NCBI GenBank assembly: GCA_003490145.1
Contig: QULQ01000022.1
Span: 1-38,609, forward strand
Length of the DNA: 38,609 nt
Reading direction: 5' to 3'
From: Lachnospiraceae bacterium OM04-12BH
GTDB lineage: Bacteria > Bacillota > Clostridia > Lachnospirales > Lachnospiraceae
Made by a program: the position numbers and the translations under genes. Within the stretch, counting starts at the first letter, position 1; the number at the start of each line of letters is the position of its first letter. The notes beneath the pieces are model-generated. The model made no database searches, was not told the origin of the DNA, and saw only the letters and a program-made list of their open reading frames with translations. Below are positions 1 to 8,128 of this stretch, one piece after another.

Positions 1-144
1 TCTCATTTAGAATTTTCAGGGTTGCATTACTGTTTATTTGTCAAGGTACGTGCAAAGCGGGATTTTGTATGAAGCATTTCCCAAAAACCTGCATCGCAGA
101 TCTGCTTCGCATTCGTTGTTGTGTCTCTCAGACGCAACTCTGAT
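1..144 (-). other. rRNA operon leader (16S gene expected just outside the window)
   Basis: Read on the minus strand, this is the transcribed leader that follows the two rRNA-type promoters. It holds the element ACCTTGACAAATAAACAG (about 33-51), which resembles the spacer sequences found just ahead of 16S genes in Clostridia. No coding sequence is apparent. That a 16S rRNA gene follows beyond position 1 is an inference from the promoters and leader; no mature rRNA sequence is in the window. Confidence 0.6.
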
Positions 145-173
145 ATAATACCATGTGTTTCTGTCTGTGTCAA
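145..173 (-). promoter_or_regulatory. rRNA-type promoter P2 (proximal)
   Basis: On the minus strand a perfect -35 TTGACA (168-173) is followed after 17 bases by a -10 TATTAT (145-150). It reads towards the left edge. It is the downstream member of a tandem pair, the layout typical of rRNA operons. Confidence 0.8.
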
Positions 174-272
174 CACCTTTTTTGAGATTTTTTATTTTTG
201 TTTTTCTTCTCAGAAAAACCTTCCTTCCGTCACGCCGGATCTCTTACCAGCTCTTTCAGACGGTGGAATTTG

Positions 273-302
273 ATTATAGCACCTGTCCCAAGTTCTTGTC
301 AA
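273..302 (-). promoter_or_regulatory. rRNA-type promoter P1 (distal)
   Basis: On the minus strand a perfect TTGACA (297-302) and a perfect TATAAT (273-278) are 18 bases apart. It lies about 130 bp upstream of P2 and points the same way. Two near-consensus promoters with no gene between them and position 1 fit a stable-RNA operon that starts outside the window. Confidence 0.8.
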
Positions 303-345
303 CAAATATTTACATGAAATATAGGTTGTTTTTACAAGTCCGGGC

Positions 346-379
346 GAAAAATTTGGAAGCACCAACTCTGGCACTTCCA
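346..379 (-). terminator. Intrinsic terminator of tRNA-Ser
   Basis: The minus strand folds GGAAGTGCC (370-378) against GGTGCTTCC (355-363), nine pairs including two G-U, with a six-base loop. It is followed by AAATTTTT. It sits about 20 bases after the tRNA 3' end and separates the tRNA from the rRNA-type promoter P1. Confidence 0.75.
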
Positions 380-397
380 GGACTATTGGTAGCTAAA

Positions 398-485
398 CGG
401 AGAAAGAGGGATTTGAACCCTCGCGCCGCGTGAACGACCTACACCCTTAGCAGGGGCGCCTCTTCAGCCTCTTGAGTATTTCTCC
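398..485 (-). tRNA. tRNA-Ser (anticodon GCU)
   Basis: The minus strand gives an 88-nt class II tRNA. The acceptor stem GGAGAAA pairs with TTTCTCC, the anticodon loop CTGCTAA carries GCT, and there is a long variable arm. The T arm contains GGTTCAAATCC, and the discriminator base is G at 398. The long variable arm and discriminator G are the usual serine identity features. The 3' CCA is not encoded. It reads codons AGC/AGU. It is a single-gene unit with its own promoter and terminator. Confidence 0.96.
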
Positions 486-545
486 ATAATCTGAATTGCT
501 TCCCACTACCAATATTTTATTGTGCATCTTTACGACGCAAAAGTT

Positions 546-574
546 ATTATACCTAAGCCACTATCGTTTGTCAA
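546..574 (-). promoter_or_regulatory. Promoter of tRNA-Ser
   Basis: The minus strand has a perfect TTGACA (569-574), a 17-base spacer and a perfect TATAAT (546-551). It is about 60 bases upstream of the mature tRNA 5' end. Full consensus at both boxes fits a highly expressed stable-RNA gene. Confidence 0.85.
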
Positions 575-577
575 CTT

Positions 578-617
578 CTTTATCTAGTGTTTTTTGAGAA
601 AAAAATACTAGATAAAG
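578..617. repeat. 11-bp perfect inverted repeat upstream of the tRNA promoter
   Basis: CTTTATCTAGT (578-588) and ACTAGATAAAG (607-617) form a perfect inverted repeat. The 18-base centre is itself partly complementary (TTTTTT...AAAAAAA). It lies between the end of the mgtC-like gene and the tRNA promoter. It may work with the next hairpin as a terminator; this is inference. Confidence 0.5.
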
Positions 618-622
618 TAGAG

Positions 623-659
623 AGCGGAATGCACAGGAAATATACTCCTGTGCACCGCT
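623..659 (-). terminator. Stem-loop after the mgtC-like gene, probable terminator
   Basis: AGCGG plus GCACAGGA (623-638) pairs with TCCTGTGC plus CCGCT (646-659), with small asymmetric bulges. It lies 13 bases beyond the stop codon of the minus-strand gene at 673. The better T-run (TCTTTTTCC) is on the plus-strand side, so its activity on the minus strand is uncertain. Confidence 0.5.
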
Positions 660-672
660 TCTTTTTCCATTT

Positions 673-1356
673 CTATTGAATAATTTCAAAAGATTCCACC
701 TCATCCAGACCAGCAAACAAATTCACGATCTCTTCCTTACTGTATCTGGCGGGAATCAGTACCTGACAGCGGACCTGAAAAACATTTTTTCCTTTACGTT
801 CCCACTTGAACTGACTTATGGATATATTATAACCATTCAATTCACTACTAATTTTACCAAAGGCATCTTTTTCATTAGACACCAGAAATACAACCCTGGC
901 TCTCGTAGCCTGCTTTACTACCCAAAGATCCTTATGGCATACAGTCTGGATCAGAACAACAAGCAATGTTGTTCCAATGCTGATCGGATACATACCGGCT
1001 CCTACAGCCATTCCCACACCTACTGTAACCCAGACACCAGCTGCTGTGGTAATTCCGCTTACATAACCCTGCTTTCCAATAAAGATAAGGCCACCACCAA
1101 GTATACCAATTCCAGTGATAATACCTGCCGCAACACGGGAAACGTCCCAGGAAGTTCCATCAATCCCAATAACATCCATAAATCCATATTTTGATATGAT
1201 CATCATCAGTGCCGATGCCAGTGCAATCATAATATGAGTTCTGGTTCCGGCCACTTTGGTACGAAGCTGCCTTTCCAATCCTATAATACCACCGCACAGA
1301 CAGGCAAGAATGATCCTGACAAAGAAAGGTAGCTGCTCCATCAGAAAATTACCCAT
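673..1356 (-). CDS. MgtC/SapB family membrane protein
   Basis: This 227-residue inner-membrane protein has the MgtC/SapB layout. There is an N-terminal block of four to five hydrophobic helices (about residues 8-135) and a soluble C-terminal domain (about 145-227). Family hallmarks are GLERQLR (26-32), AGTRTHIMIALASAL (36-50) and the glycine-rich stretch GILGGGLIF. MgtC proteins are linked to magnesium stress and to restraint of F-type ATPase or phosphate uptake; the exact role here is unknown. The ATG at 1356 has an AGGAGGGG site six bases upstream. It starts 39 bases after the transporter ATPase gene with no terminator between, so it is probably the last gene of that operon. Confidence 0.85.
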   Translation of the reverse strand: MGNFLMEQLPFFVRIILACLCGGIIGLERQLRTKVAGTRTHIMIALASALMMIISKYGFMDVIGIDGTSWDVSRVAAGIITGIGILGGGLIFIGKQGYVSGITTAAGVWVTVGVGMAVGAGMYPISIGTTLLVVLIQTVCHKDLWVVKQATRARVVFLVSNEKDAFGKISSELNGYNISISQFKWERKGKNVFQVRCQVLIPARYSKEEIVNLFAGLDEVESFEIIQ

Positions 1357-1395
1357 TCGTTACCCCTCCTTTATCCAGATACCTGATTTCTTCTA

Positions 1396-2472
1396 TTATA
1401 TAATGTGTACATCACAGGTATCAAATCTGACAAAGGCTTCTTCTCCAACCCGATAAATCCTCTTATGCTTGGGGTTAAAGTCTGTGATCTTAACAAGAGT
1501 ATCTCCTGCCATTACATGGTAATTCTGATATTCACCCATAAAGCAGCTCATCACAACCTTGCAGGGAAGCTGTCCTTCCGGTGCAAGTACAGCTGCTTCC
1601 GGCCGCAATACAACAGTACAGTCACTTCCAACCTCAAAGCTTCCTATATCATCTACCTCTACGTCATGATTATCAATAGACAGCACTCCCTTTTCACCGT
1701 CCTTCTGTACAAGCCTGCCTCGCAGGAAGTTCGCTTCTCCGATAAAGTCTGCTACAAACTCATCGGCAGGATGATAGTAAATCTCCTGTGGTGTACCGAT
1801 CTGTGAAACAACTCCCTTATTCATAATAATGATCTGATCTGAGAGAGCCATGGCTTCACTCTGATCATGAGTAACATAAACCGCTGTAATCCCCACTCTC
1901 TGCTGGATATTTCTGATCTCTGTTCTCATGGATACACGAAGCTTGGCATCCAGATTGGAAAGAGGCTCATCAAAAAGCAGAACACTCGGCTCTACTACCA
2001 GCGCTCTTGCCAGTGCAACTCTCTGCTGCTGTCCACCGGAAAGCTGGTTTGTCATACGTCCTTCCATGCCACTCAGTTCTACAAGATCCAGGATCTCCAT
2101 AACCTTGTCATGGATCACCTTTTTATCCAGCTTACGAAGCTTCAGACCATATGCTACATTGTCAAATACATTATAGTGAGGAAACAGTGCATAGCTCTGG
2201 AATACCATCGCTGTATCACGTTTGTTGGGCGTCAGTTCATTAATAGGCTGATCTCCCAGATAGATTTCTCCCTCATCCGGGCTCTCAAAGCCGGCAATCA
2301 TTCGAAGGGTTGTAGTCTTTCCACAGCCGGAAGGTCCAAGCAGGGTAACAAAGCTGCCTGGCTCGATCACCAGATTGGCATCATCCACAGCTTTAAAGTC
2401 TTTTCCTGTTTTAGGATCCTGATATATTTTGGAAATATGCTCCAGACGGATTCCTTTGGATTCTTTCAGCAT
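1396..2472 (-). CDS. ABC transporter ATPase, Fe3+/hexose-phosphate/spermidine-type (PotA/FbpC-like)
   Basis: This 358-residue ATPase has Walker A GPSGCGKTT (46-54), a Q-loop around Q92, signature LSGGQ (144-148), Walker B VLLFDE (164-169) and switch histidine H202. A C-terminal TOBE-type domain lies at about 285-358. It powers import together with the fused permease and the lipoprotein encoded upstream. Its ATG lies one base after the permease stop, and its Shine-Dalgarno sequence AAGGAGG is inside the last permease codons, so translation is likely coupled. Length and motifs fit the FbpC/AfuC/PotA group; substrate cannot be read from the ATPase. Confidence 0.92.
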   Translation of the reverse strand: MLKESKGIRLEHISKIYQDPKTGKDFKAVDDANLVIEPGSFVTLLGPSGCGKTTTLRMIAGFESPDEGEIYLGDQPINELTPNKRDTAMVFQSYALFPHYNVFDNVAYGLKLRKLDKKVIHDKVMEILDLVELSGMEGRMTNQLSGGQQQRVALARALVVEPSVLLFDEPLSNLDAKLRVSMRTEIRNIQQRVGITAVYVTHDQSEAMALSDQIIIMNKGVVSQIGTPQEIYYHPADEFVADFIGEANFLRGRLVQKDGEKGVLSIDNHDVEVDDIGSFEVGSDCTVVLRPEAAVLAPEGQLPCKVVMSCFMGEYQNYHVMAGDTLVKITDFNPKHKRIYRVGEEAFVRFDTCDVHII

Positions 2473-2473
2473 A

Positions 2474-4186
2474 TTATTTTTCCTCCTTTATCTTTTTACT
2501 TGTGCCAAAGAACCGGATAAACAGGTTCATCAGCAGAACCGACAGATATACAATAGCGATCAGGATTGTCGCGTAGGCGCATGCCACGCCATAGTAACCT
2601 TTTTCTGCGAACTCATTGATCTGACAGGTGATCAGCAGGAACTGCGGCGTTACAAGCAGAATGATCGCACTGATCGCAGTAATGCTGCGCACAAATGATG
2701 TTACCAGGCCACTGAAAAACGAATCCTTAATCAGTGGAAGCGTTACTGTTGTAAATACTCTTCCGCTTCCCGCTCCCAGATCATAAGCAGATTCCTCAAT
2801 GGATTTGTCAATCTGTCTCAGGGCGGAAATACCACTTCTTGTTCCAACAGGAAGACTTCTGACGATAAATACAATGATCAGGATAATTCCGGTTCCATAA
2901 ATACCACTGAGGACACCTGTATGGAAAATTCCATTTGCATAGCCTCTGATATAGCCAATACCAAGAACCGTTCCGGGAACCGCCATGGCAAGCATAGAAA
3001 CAAATTCAATAAATCCCTTGGATCTGAATTTTTTCTTTACTACCAGATAAGAAATCACCATGGAAAGCAGGGCTGTGATCGGCGCTGCGATCACTGAAAG
3101 CAGGAAGGAATCCTTAAACGCCTTCAGTCCACTGTATTTAAAGAGATAATCAAACCACTTAAAGGTCAGTGAATAATCCCGTCCCCACAGCTTAAACAGC
3201 GCACCAAAAGGAATCATGATATACATGATGATAACAAACAGTGCTACAAGACAGCAGATCAGTGTAAGAGGAATAGTTACACTCTTATCCTCGATCAGCA
3301 TTCTTGCTCTGGATGCTTTACCCGTCAATGTAGCTGCTGTCTTTCTTTCCAGATAATATTTCTGGATAAAGAAAAGGATCAGTGTCAATGAAAGTAATAC
3401 CACTGACATCGCTGCAGCACCTGTAGAATCATAGGATCCTGTTACCTGCAGATAGATGGTAGTTGCCAGCGTATCATAATCACCACCGATCAGCATCGGG
3501 TTTGCGAAATCCGCAACTGACTCAATAAAGGTTACAAGGAACGCATTTCCAAGACCTGGCAGAAGCAGCGGCAGGGTAACTGTCGTAAATACCTTCATCC
3601 GGGAAGCACCTATATCACGGGCAGCTTCTTCCAGCGATGGATCTATATTTTTCAGAAGTCCCTTCAGCATCAGATAACAGACTGGGAAAAAGGTCAGTGT
3701 CTGAACAACTACAATTCCTTTTAATCCATATACATTGGAATCATATATGTGAAGGAGCGAACGGGTAATAATTCCACTCCGTCCAAACAACATAATAGTC
3801 GATAAGGATAATACAAAAGGCGGTGATACAACCGGAAGCAGTGATACAACATTAAACAGCTTTCCTACTGCTTTGTTTTTTATTTTTACATAAACATCTA
3901 CATATGCAAAAAGAAGTCCGATTGCCGTAGAAAGAATTCCTGTCAGAAGTCCAAGCACCAGGGTATTGGAAAACGCAGTCCGGAAACGCTTCATGCTGAG
4001 AACTCTCTGGAATACGGAAAGCGTGAGCTTTCCTTCAGTATAAATACTGTCAATTAAAAGAACAAACAACGGATATACAATAAATAATACAAGGAAAATG
4101 AGCAGAATACTGATCATTCCTACCATAACCGGATCAGAAAACAGTTTTTTTCGATCCAGTTTTGCACTCTTACTTTGGGCAGCCAT
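2474..4186 (-). CDS. ABC transporter permease with two fused membrane domains (FbpB/AfuB-like)
   Basis: This 570-residue protein contains two tandem permease domains of about 280 residues, roughly twelve transmembrane helices in all. Each half has an EAA-loop for docking to the ATPase: EEAARDIGASRMKVF in the first and EESAYDLGAGSGRVF in the second. This fused form is standard for the ferric-iron and AfuB/PhnV-type permeases and explains why only one permease gene is present. The ATG at 4186 has AAAGGGG seven bases upstream. It follows the binding-protein gene after a 65-base gap holding a strong hairpin, so it is probably expressed at a lower level than that gene. Confidence 0.9.
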   Translation of the reverse strand: MAAQSKSAKLDRKKLFSDPVMVGMISILLIFLVLFIVYPLFVLLIDSIYTEGKLTLSVFQRVLSMKRFRTAFSNTLVLGLLTGILSTAIGLLFAYVDVYVKIKNKAVGKLFNVVSLLPVVSPPFVLSLSTIMLFGRSGIITRSLLHIYDSNVYGLKGIVVVQTLTFFPVCYLMLKGLLKNIDPSLEEAARDIGASRMKVFTTVTLPLLLPGLGNAFLVTFIESVADFANPMLIGGDYDTLATTIYLQVTGSYDSTGAAAMSVVLLSLTLILFFIQKYYLERKTAATLTGKASRARMLIEDKSVTIPLTLICCLVALFVIIMYIMIPFGALFKLWGRDYSLTFKWFDYLFKYSGLKAFKDSFLLSVIAAPITALLSMVISYLVVKKKFRSKGFIEFVSMLAMAVPGTVLGIGYIRGYANGIFHTGVLSGIYGTGIILIIVFIVRSLPVGTRSGISALRQIDKSIEESAYDLGAGSGRVFTTVTLPLIKDSFFSGLVTSFVRSITAISAIILLVTPQFLLITCQINEFAEKGYYGVACAYATILIAIVYLSVLLMNLFIRFFGTSKKIKEEK

Positions 4187-4202
4187 CTGTTTTCCCCTTT
4201 CT

Positions 4203-4238
4203 GATAAAAAGAGGGAGATGGTACAGACACCATCTCCC
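4203..4238 (-). terminator. Hairpin between binding-protein and permease genes (partial terminator)
   Basis: On the minus strand GGGAGATGGT (4229-4238) and ACCATCTCCC (4213-4222) form a perfect 10-bp stem with a six-base loop. It is followed by TCTTTTTATC. In importer operons such a hairpin usually reduces read-through, so the binding protein is made in excess over the membrane parts. Confidence 0.75.
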
Positions 4239-4251
4239 CTGATTTTGTTAA

Positions 4252-5457
4252 TTACTCGGTCAGGAATCTGCTGCTGTCGGCATTTTCAGAAGAACCGTTT
4301 GTTACTGCATTGAAGAAGTCTTCTACATAGGTAGCTGTGTTCTGTTTCGCATCTTCAAAGTCGTAATCAATCACATTGTCAGGATCAAGTCCGAACTGGG
4401 TTGCTTCTTCAGGCTGCTCTGCATTGTCGATAACAAGGAACTGATAGGACTCGTTCTCTTTTGCAATATTTACGCAGTCAGGCGATAATGCATATTCAAC
4501 CCAGAGCTTTGCAGCATTTTCATTCTTGCAGCCCTTGAAGATTGCTGTTGCACCAATTTCATAGCTGGTACCTGATGCAGGGATGATCAGATCGATATTG
4601 TCATATCCGGAAAGGATCTGAGTAATACCATCATGTAAGAAACCGATTGCGATAACGCATTCGCCAGGTCCTACCATCTTGGATGGGCCAGAGCCGCTCT
4701 TAGTATACTGATATATATTCTTATCAAGCTCCTTGAAGTACTCCATTGCTTCATCATGACCCTTCATCTGAACCATGGTGTTAATGACCAGCTTTGCTGT
4801 ACCTGCTGTGGATGGATTGGACATTCCGATCAGCCCCTTATACTCAGGCTTTAATAGATCATCCCAGTCCTTTGGCTCCTCAAGGCCAAGTCTGTCAAGC
4901 TCTTCTTTGTTTACCATAAATCCAAGGATACCCTTGTAAATTCCATACCAGTTTCCATCCGGATCCTTGTATGTATCAGAAATCAGATGGGATGCATTCT
5001 GTGCCTGATAAGGCTCAAGCAGTCCTGCTGTTACCGCTTCATTATAAGGATCTGTTGTTCCTCCGAACCATACATCTGCGGAAGGATTTCCTGCTTCCTC
5101 TTCAATCTTGGTATAAACCTCGCCGGTAGAAAGTCTCTGATAATCTACCTGAATACCATACATTTCTTCAAATTTCTGACATGCTGCTGAAAGATAAGCT
5201 TCCTCGCAGGAACCATATACAGTAAGCTTTCCTTCTGCCTTAGCTGCTTCAATCAAAGCATCCATTCCGGAATCACTGCTCTCTGTGGTTTCCTCTGCCG
5301 CAGTATCTGTTGTTTCTGCCGCAGCAGTCTCCTGTGTCTCTTCTGCCGGCTTCTCCTCTGTTGCCGCGCTGTCTGAACTTCCGCATGCCATCAGTGACAT
5401 GGTCATCGCTGCTGTCAGGATTGCGGCCAGCGCCTTTTTGCCCTTTAACTGTTTCAT
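4252..5457 (-). CDS. Extracellular solute-binding lipoprotein, FbpA/AfuA-type
   Basis: This 401-residue lipoprotein has a basic start, a hydrophobic stretch and a lipobox LMAC with the lipidated Cys at about 25. An acidic Thr/Glu-rich linker follows (about 27-65), then the binding domain starting at LTVYGSCEEAY. The FutA/AfuA-like text SADVWFGGTTDPYNEA is characteristic. Family members bind ferric iron, hexose phosphates or 2-aminoethylphosphonate, and the substrate is not fixed here. The ATG at 5457 has AAAAGGAGG nine bases upstream. It has its own promoter with direct repeats next to the response-regulator gene, which suggests control by that regulator. Confidence 0.88.
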   Translation of the reverse strand: MKQLKGKKALAAILTAAMTMSLMACGSSDSAATEEKPAEETQETAAAETTDTAAEETTESSDSGMDALIEAAKAEGKLTVYGSCEEAYLSAACQKFEEMYGIQVDYQRLSTGEVYTKIEEEAGNPSADVWFGGTTDPYNEAVTAGLLEPYQAQNASHLISDTYKDPDGNWYGIYKGILGFMVNKEELDRLGLEEPKDWDDLLKPEYKGLIGMSNPSTAGTAKLVINTMVQMKGHDEAMEYFKELDKNIYQYTKSGSGPSKMVGPGECVIAIGFLHDGITQILSGYDNIDLIIPASGTSYEIGATAIFKGCKNENAAKLWVEYALSPDCVNIAKENESYQFLVIDNAEQPEEATQFGLDPDNVIDYDFEDAKQNTATYVEDFFNAVTNGSSENADSSRFLTE

Positions 5458-5544
5458 AAATGAATCCTCCTTTTCCGGGAGCTGTTCTTTAGACCACTCC
5501 CACCTTTGTTCATATGTAACAAAAAATTCATTGATTGTATTTAT

Positions 5545-5573
5545 ATTATATAAATACTACACAAAACTGTATA
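5545..5573 (-). promoter_or_regulatory. Promoter of the binding-protein operon
   Basis: On the minus strand TATAAT (5545-5550) is preceded after 17 bases by TATACA (5568-5573), a weak -35 with four of six consensus bases. A good -10 with a poor -35 overlapped by direct repeats is what an activator-dependent promoter looks like. It is about 90 bp upstream of the ATG at 5457. Confidence 0.6.
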
Positions 5574-5583
5574 CTGGACAAAA
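5551..5583 (-). promoter_or_regulatory. Direct repeats, candidate response-regulator operator
   Basis: Two direct repeats TTTTGTNNAGTAT lie at 5568-5583 and 5551-5566 with a 17-bp period, immediately upstream of the -10 box. AraC-type response regulators commonly bind paired direct repeats at the -35 region of an adjacent transporter promoter. The encoded regulator gene ends only 28 bp upstream. Binding is inferred. Confidence 0.5.
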
Positions 5584-5611
5584 CGCATATCCTTTTAATT
5601 ATTCTGACATT

Positions 5612-6364
5612 TTAATCTCTGTATCTGTCCTGATATTCTGACGGGGATACTCCTATCAGCTTTTTAAAGGTGACACTGAAATAAGTGATATCCTTATATC
5701 CCACCATTTCCGCTACCTCATAAATCTTATATCTATGATCCTTCAGGAGCTTCTTTGCCGCCCGCATACGACACTGCGTCAGATAAGACAGGAAGGTAAA
5801 GTCTGTTTCCTTCCTGAATAAATGGCTCAGATGTCCCTCACTGATCGCGAGGCTCTCTGCCACAGACCTGACAGAAATATTGGGATTAGCATAATTCTCA
5901 TCAATATAAGAGACTGCATCCATGATATATTTGCTCTTATCCCCCTTGATCAGACTGCATTCCGGATTTTTTTCCTCTGTTTCTGTTCTTTCTTTATTCT
6001 GCTTCAGGATACGCTCTACTGCATCTTCCAGCTCTCCGTCTGAAAACGGCTTCAGCAGATAATCTGCAGCTCCCAGCTTTACCGCTTGCTGGGCATAGGA
6101 AAACTCTCCATAAGCTGTCAGAAAAATAACCACTGCATGATTTCCCTCCTTCCGCAGGCTTTCCACCATTTCAATCCCGCTCTTTTTGGGCATACAGATA
6201 TCTGTCACGATCACATCCGGGTGATATTTATGTACTGCTTCAATTCCTTCTTCCCCATCTCCGGCCGCACCTGCTACCATGCAGTCGATCCGGGACCATT
6301 CTGTTCCGTGTACAATCCCTTCCCGTACAAGCTTCTCATCTTCAACTACAACTACTTTATACAT
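5612..6364 (-). CDS. Response regulator, receiver plus AraC-type HTH (YesN-like)
   Basis: This 250-residue regulator has a receiver domain (about 1-120) with acidic pocket E8/D9/E10, phospho-acceptor D55 in VIVTDICMP and K105 in LLKP. A short linker leads to a double helix-turn-helix AraC domain (about 150-250) ending in the family signature GYKDITYFSVTFKKLIGVSPSEYQ-like text. It is compact for the YesN group, lacking the long middle region. The ATG overlaps the kinase gene by eight bases, and its ribosome site AAGGGGAG lies inside the kinase C-terminus. It most likely responds to the kinase encoded just upstream and activates the importer promoter downstream. Confidence 0.93.
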   Translation of the reverse strand: MYKVVVVEDEKLVREGIVHGTEWSRIDCMVAGAAGDGEEGIEAVHKYHPDVIVTDICMPKKSGIEMVESLRKEGNHAVVIFLTAYGEFSYAQQAVKLGAADYLLKPFSDGELEDAVERILKQNKERTETEEKNPECSLIKGDKSKYIMDAVSYIDENYANPNISVRSVAESLAISEGHLSHLFRKETDFTFLSYLTQCRMRAAKKLLKDHRYKIYEVAEMVGYKDITYFSVTFKKLIGVSPSEYQDRYRD

Positions 6365-8126
6365 CCTTCTCCCCTTTTCTGACCGGCAATGTCATGTAAA
6401 TACAGGTTCCTGCCCCTTCTTCAGACTCTGTATACAAGCCATAACCATCCCCATAATTCAGCCTTATGATCTCATTGACATTATAATACCCGATACTGTG
6501 TCTTTCTTCTCCCATTCTGTGCTGCTCTGAAGTATCTTCCTCGCAGTGATTCAGCTTCCACACCTGTTCCCTGCTCATCCCAACACCGTCATCACGGATC
6601 CGGATCTTAAGAATTTCTTCCCCTGTCTGTCTTGCCTGTACCATAACCCTTCCATTTTCTCTTCCTCCAAGACCATGGATGATCGCATTCTCTATAATTG
6701 GCTGCAGAATCTGCTTAGGCACCAGAAGAGCTGCCAGTTCATCCGGCAGATCCACAATAAATTCAAATTTATCTGCAAATCGGATTTCCTGAATCTGGAC
6801 ATATGCCTCAGCCAGTTCCACTTCCTTCGCCAGTGGTACCTCCGGGCTTGCAGAAATACTCATCCGCAGGATTTTGGCAAGATCTGCAGATATCGTGGCG
6901 ATCTCTGGGATCTGATTAGCCTTTCCCAGCCATTTCATGGTATCCAGCGTATTATACAAAAAGTGTGGATTCAACTGTGCCTGCATCATTTTGATCTGTA
7001 CCTCGCTCAGCTCCCTTTCTCTGGCAAGAAGACGTTCCATGTTATCAGTCAGATGCTCTGCCATCATATTAAAGCTCTCCGAAAGCTGCCCAAGCTCATC
7101 CTGACTGTCAACCTTGATCCTTGCTTTGAAATTTCCCTGCCGGATCTCTGCGATCGCATCCTGCATCCTCTTAATCGGCTGATAAATAAAGCTGCTGACC
7201 GATTTTGACAAGAAAATACAGATTATAAGTCCAAGAGCTGCTGACATCACTGCTATGGTAAATGCACGGTTTTTTAACTGATTTAATGCCGCAACCGGCT
7301 GCTGGTAAAACAGATAAAGACCACTTGTCTCTTCGTAATCTACGTAATAAAAATATTTCTTATCTGCACTCACGCAGGCATTCTGACTGTCGCTGTCAGC
7401 AGCCTCGTCCCGGAGCATTTCCCGTCTGATCCGACGCATTTCATCTTCGTCATAGGAATCCGTTGAGCAGTATACCATCTCCTGGAAGCTGTCCATAGCA
7501 TAAATAACACCCTGATCCTCGCTGACGAGTCCCCACTTCATATTATCAAAAAGTCCGTCATTTACAGTTGCTACAATATATCCTGTGATTTCTCCCTTTT
7601 CTGAACGGACTGCCATAGCTGCCCTGAGAAACTCAACTCTTTTCTCCCCCTCATATAATCTGGCATTCCGTACAACTACCCTGCCCGGATTCTGTCCTGC
7701 TTCATATAATACGCTCCAGTCTAATGGCAGCTTTTCTTTGATATAAGTATTCTCCGTCACAGAAACCAGCTTGTTCCCTTCTGCATCATAAATGGAAAAA
7801 TAAGCGTACTTACTGTATTTGGAGCTGACTGCGTACAGCTCCCGGTATACGGAGGTTCCTGCTCCATCTCCATTTTCCAGATTTTTGCGAATGATTTCTT
7901 CCTCTGCCAGCTGGCGGATCCCATCATAAATATTTGAAAAAGCCGAGTCAAAAGACCCGGCTACTGCGTTCAGAATCGTTTCCGCCTCCTGGTTCAGACT
8001 TCTCCGGTAGGTAATATTAAACATCTGAAGCATGATAAAGTATCCGATCAGCATCGGAATTCCTGCTGCCAGAAGCATACCGGCAAATGTTTTTTTGCGG
8101 AAAGAATAATTCTTCAATATTTTCAT
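6357..8126 (-). CDS. Sensor histidine kinase, YesM-like (HisKA_7TM-less, dCache/HAMP type)
   Basis: This 589-residue membrane kinase has a first transmembrane helix at about 15-35 and an extracytoplasmic sensor region of the Cache type (about 40-285). A second helix follows (about 289-308), then HAMP (about 310-365). The His_kinase domain has phospho-acceptor H388 in AQLNPHFLYNTLD, and an HATPase_c domain follows with N480 (IIENAIIHG) and DDGVGM at 512. Both partner genes sit downstream. Its ATG begins two bases after the stop of the hydratase beta-subunit gene with only a weak ribosome site, so translation is probably coupled to it. Confidence 0.92.
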   Translation of the reverse strand: MKILKNYSFRKKTFAGMLLAAGIPMLIGYFIMLQMFNITYRRSLNQEAETILNAVAGSFDSAFSNIYDGIRQLAEEEIIRKNLENGDGAGTSVYRELYAVSSKYSKYAYFSIYDAEGNKLVSVTENTYIKEKLPLDWSVLYEAGQNPGRVVVRNARLYEGEKRVEFLRAAMAVRSEKGEITGYIVATVNDGLFDNMKWGLVSEDQGVIYAMDSFQEMVYCSTDSYDEDEMRRIRREMLRDEAADSDSQNACVSADKKYFYYVDYEETSGLYLFYQQPVAALNQLKNRAFTIAVMSAALGLIICIFLSKSVSSFIYQPIKRMQDAIAEIRQGNFKARIKVDSQDELGQLSESFNMMAEHLTDNMERLLARERELSEVQIKMMQAQLNPHFLYNTLDTMKWLGKANQIPEIATISADLAKILRMSISASPEVPLAKEVELAEAYVQIQEIRFADKFEFIVDLPDELAALLVPKQILQPIIENAIIHGLGGRENGRVMVQARQTGEEILKIRIRDDGVGMSREQVWKLNHCEEDTSEQHRMGEERHSIGYYNVNEIIRLNYGDGYGLYTESEEGAGTCIYMTLPVRKGEKDV

Positions 8127-8128
8127 CG

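Noticed and set aside
578..659. Inverted repeats suggesting a CRISPR or mobile element end
   Set aside because: There are only two unrelated stem-loops without repeated units, spacers or a transposase gene; termination or tRNA promoter context explains them better.
676..1194. A 172-codon plus-strand frame over the mgtC-like gene
   Set aside because: It is a shadow of the MgtC gene, with an Asn/Thr/Ser-rich translation and no family match.
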